Below, in pieces: positions 46,303-55,958 of a stretch of 64,000 nt of DNA. This DNA is from Hydrangea macrophylla (Eukaryota > Streptophyta > Magnoliopsida > Cornales > Hydrangeaceae). The stretch spans positions 61,437,010-61,501,009 of the forward strand of contig CM066983.1 in NCBI GenBank assembly GCA_033977485.1. The letters run 5' to 3'. How positions within the stretch are numbered: the first letter of the stretch is position 1; each line of letters opens with the position of its first letter. A program made the translations under genes and the position numbers. Below the pieces are notes generated by a model. It had not been told where the DNA came from. It saw only the letters and a list, made by a program, of their open reading frames with translations, and did not search any database.

Positions 46303-47395
46303 TGGCTCCCATTAGCTCTCACATCCTCGTCCCATGGATGGATACCCTTTCTGGTACTGACAGACATAACGTCGAGTCTCATAGACTAACTGATCTCTTT
46401 TCTTTCCATCGAATGGCCTTAGAATAAAATTTTCTTCGAGCTATTATCAGGTGTTGGGATTCTTCACTTCAAGTCTTCCGATTTGGTCAGGAGGAGGTCT
46501 GCCCACTTTAAGAGGAGTTCAATGCTATCCTTCATACTGATCCTTTTGTAGATCCGATAGTTCCCCAGGTGCCGGCAAGGTATGTTTAGGATTTTGTGGT
46601 TTTTCTTCACATTTCTCGTAGTGTTGCCAGCTCCTTTATCCATGATCGACATGTTGATTTTGATCGCCTCTCTTCTGCTTATGCCTCTATTGGAGATCCA
46701 TATAATGGAGGATATCAAACTATCTGGCGTAGTGCATTCTCTATAGCCATGCTCTCCTACTTTCTCTTCCAGTCTTTTGCTGATATTCTTATTCCCATTA
46801 CCTGCGGTCTTCGAGAGATAAGGAGTGTTGTTATGCTAGTCCTTAGGGAGACTCTGCTGGGACTAGACCATGGTTACGATGCTGGATCGATGCTTTCTTC
46901 TGGGGCTCCTCATGTTCCGTAGATTTGGATTTTGGAGAGCCTAGGTCTCTTCATCCATCCTTCTCACCATGGGAGGCAACTTCCTTATGACCGCCTGAGG
47001 TTCATCGCCCATTTCACTCAGTTGATCACTGGTTTGCTTGGCTTCAGAGTCTTTTCTATGAGAACATCCATTGGACATGCCCTCGATATGTTTATTGCTT
47101 TGTCACGGTGTGGCTTCCCGGACGCCCCAGGTTTTGGGTACCCGGCTTACATGTCACCACCTTTTATATTCTGAGCCTGGTAGTCCGTCAGTTTGGGCTA
47201 CTTCAAGATGTCCCAGATGATATCACTTTGGACTTTTTGAGGAGTTTCGACCTGCACCCTTCCACAATGAGAATATTCGCTGAGGCTTGGCATGACAGGG
47301 TGGCAGCTCCCTTTCGGAGGGTTCGTGCTTCGATTTTTCCTATCGCTTAGTACGTTCTCGAGATCCAAACTTTGGTTGAGAGACAGTCCCATGGC
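46303..47395 (+). pseudogene. Antisense gene B: probable second PMD-like protein
   Basis: Starts MAPISSHILVPWMDTLSG. After a stop, FLRAIIRCWDSSLQVFRFGQ then EEVCPL and EEFNAIL have the W-x5-F-x-F-x-x-x-E-x-x-P spacing of PMD N-terminal parts. Further open segments (46596-46922, 46932-47174, 47108-47350) contain GYQTIWRSAFSIAML, GLREIRSVVMLVLRETL and YDRLRFIAHFTQLITGLLGF. Stops separate them. It lies between gene A and the end of the minus-strand integrase and points toward it. PMD membership is inferred from the spacing motif only. It may have been spliced (a GTATGT at 46580). Confidence 0.55.
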
Positions 47396-48070
47396 TAGAC
47401 AGACATAGTAAAAAGCAACAAAAAATGGATTTTTTTTTCCAAAACTTTTGACAAATCCTGGCTACTTTTGCTGCGCTTCATTTAAACATGTGATATCTAT
47501 GTTTCAAAGACTTTTATTTGTATTTAGAAAATGTTCTAATCATGTTGAATCAAATTTTGCACTCTTTTAATCTTATCTTTAGGTTATGAAAATTTTCCCC
47601 CTAATGTCTTTCTTGACCTTTATTACCTTGCTTTGAGTCTTTCTTAGAGCTTTAATCATTCTACACCATGATTTCTCATTTGTTTTCACATAATGCTCAT
47701 TTTGATAGCCAGTAGATCTAGAGATGGGTTTAAGGTATTTATCTGGGTTCTTCAGGTAGCAAACGAAGCTTGCCCCTGGTTTTGGGGCTTTCTTATGGTC
47801 TTGGGCAAATGCAGGTTTGCCCCTAGTGTAGCATGGAGAAACTCAAGACACCGGGTTTTGTTTTTTGGTTTTTAATTGGACCGAAGGCTTTGGGAGCCGG
47901 CCTACTTATTCCCGAGTGGGTGTCAGGTCTACAGTAGTTCAACCAAAGCTTGAAGGAAAATGCCTCTTAGGCAATTTTTTAATATCAGGTCAAGCGTAGT
48001 TCATCAATGTAGGAATTTTTGAAGGAAAATGTCTCAAGCAAATATTTTTAAAGGTGATCGAGGTTGATTG
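47396..48070. other. Spacer between antisense gene B and integrase
   Basis: The two convergent coding regions are separated by about 675 bases without coding signal. There is a duplicated phrase GAAGGAAAATG(C/T)CTC near 47951 and 48012. Confidence 0.5.
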
Positions 48071-48071
48071 G

Positions 48072-49280
48072 CTATTTAAATTCAACCCCATCTAGGTCCA
48101 TAAGATAGGCACTGAAGAGGAGTGTCTTAATGATGTATGGTCCGACCCAGTTGGGTTTGAATTCTCCTCTAGGGTCATAAATGGGCGCTTTAAGCTCTTC
48201 GAGGATTAGGTCACCCTTAGCAAGCTTCCTTGGGCAAACCTTTTTGTTGACAGCATGACCTATCCTTTTCTGATATCCCCGTATGTGGTTTATTGTTGCT
48301 AACCTCTTCTCGTCATGTAGCATTAACTCTTCACACCTCCCTTGTAGCCATTTAAGTTCGGCTACTTCACATTCCACCAAAACCCTAAGAGAGTGTATTT
48401 CTACTTCAACTGGAAGGACATCTTCCATCCCATAGACTAACGAATATGGCGAAGTAAACGTTGAAGTTCTCATAGAAGTCCGGTATCCCTATAATGCAAA
48501 TGGTAGTTTCTCGTGCCAATCCCTATATGTATCCGTCATTTTTCTCAGAATCACCTTAACATTCTGATTAGCTGCTTCTACTGTTCTATTTGTTTGAGGC
48601 CTACATGGGGAAGATTGATGGTGGGTGATCCTTTACTTCTCTAAGAGTAGTATGACTTACCCTTGGAAATGACTACCATGATTAGAAATGAATTCATTCG
48701 GAACCCCATATCTACAAATTATATTCTTCTCGATAAAAATCACCACATCCTTAGCTTTCAAAGTTGCATACGACGCTGTTTCTACCCACTTGGTAAAATA
48801 ATCTATTGCCACAAATATGTAGCAGTGCCCATTGGAAGCCTTTGGAACCACTTCACCAATAAAATCAATACCCACGCAGAGAATGGTCAAGGGGTGGTCA
48901 TGCTATAGAGTTGGGAAGGCGGGGTATGCATCGAATTTGCATGGATTTGACATTTATGGCATTTTCAGACATACTCATAACAATCTCTATCCAAGGTCGT
49001 CCAATAATACCCTTGTCGAATTAACTTCTTTGCTAACATGTGCCCATTTATGTGGAGTCCACAAACTCCTTCATGTATTTCTTCCATCATTCTCTTAGCT
49101 TCTTTCCCATACAAACATTCCAGATTATACCAAGTATAGGAATTTTTCCACAATTTATCCGTGTAGATCACAAACTGGGTGGAAAACCTCTGTATTGCCT
49201 TTGATCTATCTCTGAAGCTCCCTCGGGGTATTATCCTTTTTAATAAAACTCCAAACATCCACATACCATGGTACTTCACC
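48072..49280 (-). pseudogene. Tat/Ogre integrase remnant
   Basis: Minus strand: the HHCC region is recognisable at 49110-48965 (MEEIHEGVCGLHINGHMLA, then RDCYEYV). The core begins CVGIDFIGEVVPKASNGHCY with the first Asp kept (about 48864). The second Asp motif at about 48680 reads ISNHGSHFQG where the family has a D in TDNGSHF, so the second catalytic Asp is Asn. The Glu is visible in VEAANQNVK near 48575. The C-terminal part is open from 48473 to 48072 (TSPYSLVYGMEDVLPVEVE, then FKPNWVGPYII). No chromodomain, as expected for Tat. Confidence 0.87.
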
Positions 49281-49299
49281 CTTCTCTTTCTTCAATGGC

Positions 49300-49770
49300 T
49301 GCAATCATCTCAAATGAGGGTTGGTTTCTTTCTTCTATGGATGCCGGGATCATGGCAACTCCCACGGGGATTTGGATCATTGAGGCTAGGGTTTCCAAGG
49401 AATCGGCTAATTGGTTTTCTCCAAGGGGGAGGTAATAGAACAAAATCTTCTTGAATTGTACTTTCAAACACTCCAGATACTCATTATAAGGTCTCAACTT
49501 CTCATGCATTACTCTCTAATCACCTCACACTTGGGATATAATCAAGTTAGAATCCCCAAAAATTTCAATCTTCTCAACTTTTAAAGCCAGGGCTACTTCT
49601 ATTATGATTATACATGCTTCATACTCTACCGTATTATTGGTCAAATTATACTTAAGCTTGACAACTGGCATGGTGGGGGCTCCACTTGGTGATATGAGAA
49701 TGATTCCTACTATCCTATCTGATTAGCTACTCCATTGAAACACATTCTCCATAAGTCTTCCTTCACCTCC
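49300..49770 (-). pseudogene. Archaeal-type second RNase H of the Tat/Ogre element
   Basis: Minus strand: MCFNGVANQIG, GIILISPSGAPTMPVVKL, NNTVEYEACIIIIEVALALK and EIFGDSNLIISQV, then LPLGENQLADSLETLASM. These fit the additional RNase H found between the ordinary RNase H and the integrase in Tat elements; the Glu of EYEA and the Asp of GDS are present. A stop follows the SQV segment. Confidence 0.78.
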
Positions 49771-49779
49771 ATTACTCCT

Positions 49780-50370
49780 TCATCAGGAGATTTAAACTCT
49801 CATTTTTCCTCGAATTCTATAGCAAGGTTAGTTAGATATTCGGTGATAGCTCTCCCTTTGACTAATTTGGAAGTGACATATCTTATATCAAACTCGGATA
49901 ACATCATCGTCCACTGGGAAATCCTACTGGTTAGGGAGGGCTTTTCGAACAGGTATTTGAGTGGGTCCATTCGGGATATCAAGTTTATAGGAAAGGCTAG
50001 CATATAATGCCTAAGGCGATGGGTACACCACACCAAGGCCTAACAGGCTCTCTCTAATGGCGAATAATTCAACTCATATCTGGTCGTCCCTTTGCGCAGA
50101 TAATATATGGCTTTCTCCACACGCCCCTCTTCTTCTTCTTGGGCCAACATACACCCCATCAAATTTTTGGTTATGGACAGATATAACAATAACGGTTTTT
50201 TGGGTTTGGGAGGTAATATGACAGGTGGGTTTGGAGGTAGGTTTTGACCTTTTGGCATTGGCTATCCCATTCAAACTTCTCTCCTTTCCTCAATAATTTG
50301 AAAAGTGGGTCACAGGTCATGGTAAGTTTTGATATAAAACGGCTAATGAATTGTATCCTACACAAAAATC
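49780..50370 (-). pseudogene. RNase H domain of the Tat/Ogre pol
   Basis: Minus strand, frames 50258-50040 and 50036-49800: LLLYLSITKNLMGCMLAQE, EKAIYYLRKGTTRYELNYSP, ALVWCTHRLRHYMLAFPI and MLSEFDIRYVTSKLVKGRA are the standard RNase H segments. One stop lies between them. Confidence 0.85.
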
Positions 50371-50565
50371 CCCTTAATTCCTTCTCACTCTTTGGTGGCT
50401 GTATTCGACTATGGCTTTTATCTTAGTTCAGTCCCCCTCAATCCCCCTCTGTGTGTTAAGAAATCCTAGCAACTTCCCAGTGGTAACCCCAAAGGTGCAC
50501 TTTTGTGGGTCCTCATTTTGAATTTTTTCAACCTCTCGAAAAAAAAATTTTAATGTCCCTAAATG

Positions 50566-50635
<70 letters not shown>

Positions 50636-51462
50636 TTGATATCATGATCATGTCATGTAGTTGTGTAGTGGCAGCCCTTTGGTAAGTTGCACCTGCGTTC
50701 TTAAGGCCGAACAGCATTACCTATAGCAATATGTACCCCAAGGTGTGATGAAAGTAGTCTTCTCCCTATCCTTTGGTGCCATGAGAATCTGGTTATACCC
50801 CAAAAATCCATCCATAAAAGACAAAAGCTCATGTCCTGTGGTATTATCAACTAGTACGTCGATATGGGATAAAGGGAAATTGTCTTTAGGACTGGCTTTG
50901 TTTAAGTCTCAGAAATCAACACAAACCCTACCACGAACATCCTTCTTTGGAACCGGCATGATGTTGGCGACCCATTCAGGGTATTCAGGGAGGATAAAGA
51001 ATCCAGCTTTTAATTGCTTTTCAACTTCCTCTTTTACTTTAAGTGCCCATTCATGCCTCATTCACCTCAATTTTTGTTTTATGGGTTTGAATTTGGGAAG
51101 AGAGGGATATGGTGCCGAACTATATCTGGATCAATTCCTTGCATATCTTCATAAGACCATGCAAAGACATCTTTGAATTCATTTAATAGGTTGATTAATT
51201 CCTTGCTTTCCTCTTTGCTAAGTGTGGTGCCAATAAAAATATTTTGTGGATTATTTTCATTTCCCATATTAATCGTCAAAGTACTCTCTGTGATTTTGCA
51301 TGTTGATTCATTTTTCTTTTCAATTAATTTTTGCAATTCATCTGGTATTTCATCACATTCATTATACCCAGTCGAGTAGGTACAACTGGTCATATTCTCA
51401 ATGATATTCTTTGGAGTGATTACAACAGACATTGAAATAGTAAGATGCCTCATATGGGCCAT
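50371..51462 (-). pseudogene. Tat/Ogre reverse transcriptase with catalytic box replaced by a microsatellite
   Basis: Minus strand: NEFKDVFAWSYEDMQGIDP near 51170-51110 opens the RT, followed by many stops. The fingers and palm are only recognisable as GFVLISET-, SFCLLWMDF- and QKCTFG-like traces. Where the YVDD box should be, the sequence passes from a THDMI-like phrase into (GA)n coding ERERER at 50567-50640, and then into a recognisable FERLKKF-like RT segment. The box itself is absent. Confidence 0.8.
50567..50640. repeat. (CT)n microsatellite inside the RT pseudogene
   Basis: About 70 bases of CT with two or three TTT interruptions, exactly at the RT active-site region. Confidence 0.95.
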
Positions 51463-52223
51463 TATAGACTCCAGGGAGGGGGGATACCTATCACTAGACT
51501 CAAAAACCCACTCATTATTAACCCCATTCTTGGGCTCTATGGTGTCATAGCCCGACAGACTCTCTGTCTCTTCCTCATTCTCTGGCTCTCCTTCCCTCGC
51601 TTCATTTTCTTCGATCTATTCTTCAATCCGACCTTTCCCAACTTCATCTTTCATGATCTTCTCAGAATTACCCTCTTCGGCCTTCCCGTTTTCTTCCACC
51701 AACAGATTCTTCATTGTCGTACCATCTAGTGTACAAATCTAATCCTTAACAGAGGTCGGCTTTGCAGGTACCTATAAGTATGGGTCTTCAAATTGGTGAA
51801 TTCATATGGGAAGAAGATCTCGAACCCTGGTTTTAAGCATTTATCCTTCCAGTCCATCAATGGCTTTGGAAAGCCACAGAAGGGGAAATCTTCTCCTTCC
51901 TTGATGAAGTACCCGTTGAACGTTTTTGCATATGGGTGCAGTGGTGTGTTAGCTACTTTATTCTTTTCTTTCAACTCTTTCCTTAATGGCTGATAACCCA
52001 ACCCAACGACTATGGGTTTGTGTCTTAGTATTAAAAAATTCTGACAATCCTTGCTGTATTCTTCCTAAACCCATACCTAGAAAGAATTCCATTCTCTTCA
52101 TGATCCCTGCGATTAACGAACTTACATATTGGTCGAAGTATAGTGGCAAAAACTCATGTGGCTTTCCATCCTCTAACATGTTGATGAATTCAAATCCTCC
52201 TAAACTTTTTCTTCCTTTTATAA

Positions 52224-52800
52224 CTATACCTCCAAGATCGGGGCGCTTGATGATGTTTCATTCACACGGACCCAACTGTCCCTAAAGATATCACAAACCT
52301 TGTTTCCCCAAATGCATTTGACCTTTTGGTGGATTGTTAATGGAATTGCGCCCAAGCTATCCATCCAGGGCCTACCTAGTAGCAAATTAAATGATGCGGG
52401 GATGTCAACAATCTGAAACTCAGCTTCCTTTTTTAAGGTCCCAATAGTAAGATTAAGGAAAATATTGCCTATGACTGCCCTTTGGGTATTGTCATAAGCT
52501 CTCACTTTCTGCTCGGATGGTATGAAAGTCGACTCATTTAGACCCATTCTTTTAGCTGTTCGGAGTGGACATATGTTCAAAGCAGATCTATTATCAACGA
52601 GGCAGGTAGGCAGCGAATTCCCTAAACATTCAACAGTCACGTGCAATGGCTTGTTATGAGCAGGTCCTCCATGAGGTAAATCGCCTAAGGTAAATGTGAT
52701 AGCGAGAGACGGAGTTCTACTGATCATTCCTATAAGGTCTTCTGGAGAGATGTTGATACATACATTCGATTGGTTCAAAGCATCCGAGATAACTTATTTG
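52224..52800 (-). pseudogene. Tat/Ogre aspartic protease with altered active site
   Basis: Open for 184 residues on the minus strand. CLVDNRSALNICPL (near 52600) is the active site; the family has DNGS, so Gly is now Arg. LLLGRPWMDSLGAIP (near 52390-52350) is the family's conserved second motif. The frame lies between gag and RT. Confidence 0.85.
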
Positions 52801-52916
52801 TGATGTTTTGAAGTAATCAACAATCCCCAAATCGTGATATTGGACTGAGTCTTCTTCATCTACTTTAATACTCTATCTTCCTCCTAATCTTCTTCTATTT
52901 TCCCTTTACCTTTACC

Positions 52917-54650
52917 CAATCCCTAGTCGAAATGGTCCTCTTTTAGCTCATGTGGCTTAAAATGCCTCCCCGATCGAGTCAGATTGCTAACCTCTTCCTT
53001 TATCCATAAATTATCTTGTACTCTAGTAACTCTTGGACTTTTTTCTTCACCCTCATCACTCTCATACCATAGATCTTCCATTGTCTGATTGATGCTTTGG
53101 CTATTGTCCCCTTCATACCAAACAGAGTTGTAAATTTTAGGTGCCCACCAATTTAAAGCAGTAGCTTCTTCCATCACTTTTCCCTTACTTTCTTCTGATA
53201 GCTCACCTAAAGCGCAGATCACTATATCTTCTGGCATTTGATATGATTTCCTTGGGTGTCCCAACTTAGTGATCAATTCAGATGGATTGAAAGAATTTTA
53301 TTCATACTCTAGACAATAAATACCTGGTGGTGGCACAGCAGAATGATTTGATAATGGGTTCTTGGTGACATTGGGTGGATTGGCAAGGGGTCCAGATATC
53401 ACCTTTTTGTCTATCAGGTCTTGAATCTCGTGCCTCAGTCTTGTGCATCAATTAGTAGAATGTCCCTATCCTTGATTGAATTTATAATACAAGTCGGCCC
53501 TAAAATTTGGAGGAAGTGGGTTTGGCATCTGTCGCGATTCCAACAAGCAAAGGTGCCCTTTGGCCATAAATCTTTCAAGGGCTGTGGATAGCGAAACTCC
53601 TAAATTTATGAATTTTCTCGACAGCCTGTCCTCTCCTCTTCTTGGATAGCTCCTTGTTATATCAAACTTTCTCTCCGGCTTGCTCAATGCGTTGACATCG
53701 GTGGGGCCAGAATGACCTCCTGAGTGTCCTCCCCCTGCTCTATAATTCGGTCACTTGTATCTATTCACTGGTTCCTCTTTCTTGATCACCCCTTCTTGGA
53801 TTGCATCTTCTATCCTTGTCCCCACATCAAAAACCTCAGCAAAATTGTTGATTTTCTGAAACCTCATATTTTCTTGATAGACGGGCTGAAGGTTCTTCAT
53901 TAGCATTCTAATTTGTTCCTTTTTTGATGGCCTTTGTACCATTTTGGCTGTCTTGCTTTTCCAATGGTTTAAGTATTTAGCGAAGGACTCCTTACTTCCC
54001 TACCTAGGAGTTTCTGAATCTCAAAAAGTAACATCCAAATCCTGATTGTACTCATACTGTACAACAAATGACTTAACGACTTCTTCCCAAACCCTAGTTT
54101 TGCTTGGTTCTAGGGTGAGGTACCATGCCAAAGTGGCCCCAATTAGTGTCTGCTGAAATAAGATGGCCATCATAGCGGTACTCAAACCACTAGGCTGGAA
54201 AGCCCCAATAAACATCCGGACGTGACAATGAGGGTTCCCTGTTCCGTCAAATTTATCGAATGTTGGCATTTTGAATCCAACAGGTTGTATCTCGTGGACC
54301 CCATCATACTGTCCCTCTAATGCCAGTAAATAGGTGTCTACCCCTTGAGCCTTGCTGATTACCCTTTCAAGTATCTCCATTTTTTCAGTCATTATTTTCT
54401 CTTTCTCAGCTCTTTCGTTCTCTATCTTTTCTTTCTCTGCTCGTGGCACCTCAGCTCTTTGAACTTCTGGGTCATCAAACCAATCCTCTTCCCTTGCAGT
54501 CGGAGGAGGATCAAAGACTTGCGGGTTAGCTAGCAGTGGCTGTCATGCCATAGTCTCCATCATGGTTATCATTCTGTTCATTTGCCTAGCATGTTGCTCT
54601 ATGATAGCCCTTAACTTTGCTATCTCTCTTGTATTTGCCTCTTGTGCCAT
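52917..54650 (-). pseudogene. Tat/Ogre gag remnant
   Basis: Minus strand, start codon at 54650 (MAQEANTREIAKLRAIIEQ). A Glu/Lys coiled coil (EKEKIENERAEKEKIMTEK) is followed by the gag core FKMPTFDKFDGTGNPHCHV and FQQTLIGATLAWYLTLEP, then FINLGVSLSTALERF and the knuckle-like region NPLPPNFRADLYYKFNQG near 53500. The tail at 53276-52923 is acidic. At least six stops or shifts interrupt it. The product would assemble the particle. Confidence 0.85.
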
Positions 54651-55905
54651 TTTTCTTCTTACTAACCTTGCGGTGGAATCTCTGAACCAAATTGTGCTTA
54701 TAGTAGATTCTATCTTCACCTATAACCACATTTTTTTTAATCAATTTTGATTCAAAATTTGTTTTGTATAAATGACTTTTCTTTATTCCTTTATTTATTT
54801 TATTTATTGACTTTATTAGTTGCAAAAATGTTTTCATGGATGGTTCATATGTCACACGGATGTAATGCATGTGTGTGTGTGTGTGCCTATTCTATATGCC
54901 AAAGAAAAGAAAATCCTAATCCTAACACATAAAAAGCACATAAAATCCTCCTCCATGTCAAGTGCGCATATTTTCTCATTTTATTGTGATCCTCATTACC
55001 CTTTCGAAGGTTGGATATATTTTTTCTGGAAAACTTTGAAATTTTCTTGAAAGTATTTCTTAATTCTTTTAAAAACAATCACCAAACATCCTAGATTTGT
55101 TTTGGAAAAATGGGGATGTGAAAATATCTTTCAACAAAAGGTATTTGAAAAAAACATTTTTTTAGCTAGCGAAGCTTTCAAACAAAATAAACCCCAAAGA
55201 ATTTTGGGTTATTCCTTTGAAGATGTGAATGTAAAAATATACCTTAATAAGGGTTGGCTTGGAATTTTAATCAAAAAGTGAACTTCAAAGATTTTTGAAA
55301 GAGAGATTGAAAACTTTAGAATAAAGATGGCAAAAATTTGTTTTGCTTTAAAGGATGAATTTAAAATTCTTTGGGTAGAATTGTCACATGATCGGATTAT
55401 TATCATACTTTTCATGAATTTAGATGCATACAAGGTCAATGATACTTAGCTAACAAGATATAAGAAGTGTAAACTTATAATCAAAAATCTGGAATTGCTA
55501 AAAGGAGATTAAGAGGTTACACATCGTTCATCAAGCAAGTATCGTCATCATCTCAAATAATACAAAACTCCCTAGCACATAATCCTAATCAAGAATTAAT
55601 TTTCCTAGAATTGAAAGGTTCTATAGAAGCTATTATATAAAGGCCGGGTTTTGGTCAAATAAGGGACCCTTGACACACATCTGATAGGATGCTTTATAAA
55701 TCAACACATGGTACGAGATCAAGGGTGATCACATAGTCCCATAATGGCTTGATCGATCGGGTTGCCTCGAGCGTCCAAGATCATAGTTCCGTGCAATCGA
55801 CTAGCTAGACATGCAAGTGCATTGAAACAGATATAAAAAATTAATAAATTCGATTCAAAGGATGCTTTCAATTCTAATCCTCGAGTGAACCCAAAATTAC
55901 AAATT
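54651..55905 (-). other. Leader of the Tat/Ogre element
   Basis: About 1.25 kb between the tRNA-like primer region and the gag ATG. No ORF1 of the kind seen in some Ogre elements is recognisable. Includes a (TG)n run near 54870-54886. Confidence 0.55.
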
Positions 55906-55955
55906 CTGGTTTGCGAAACCAGAGATCCTGGGTTCGATCCCCAGGAGAGTCGCTA
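55906..55955 (-). promoter_or_regulatory. Primer site extended to a 50-base tRNA-Arg half
   Basis: The + strand from 55906 reads like the 3' half of plant tRNA-Arg(ACG): anticodon arm CTGGTTTGCGAAACCAG, variable bases AGATC, T arm CTGGGTTCGATCCCCAG, acceptor strand and CTA in place of CCA. It ends 3 bases from the LTR. A normal primer site would be only the last ~18 bases (55938-55955). It is not a tRNA gene because the 5' half is missing. The minus strand is the element's sense strand. Confidence 0.85.
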
Positions 55956-55958
55956 GAT

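Noticed and set aside
55906..55955. A tRNA gene on the + strand
   Set aside because: Only the 3' half (anticodon arm, T arm, acceptor strand) is present and it abuts an LTR, so it is an extended primer site.
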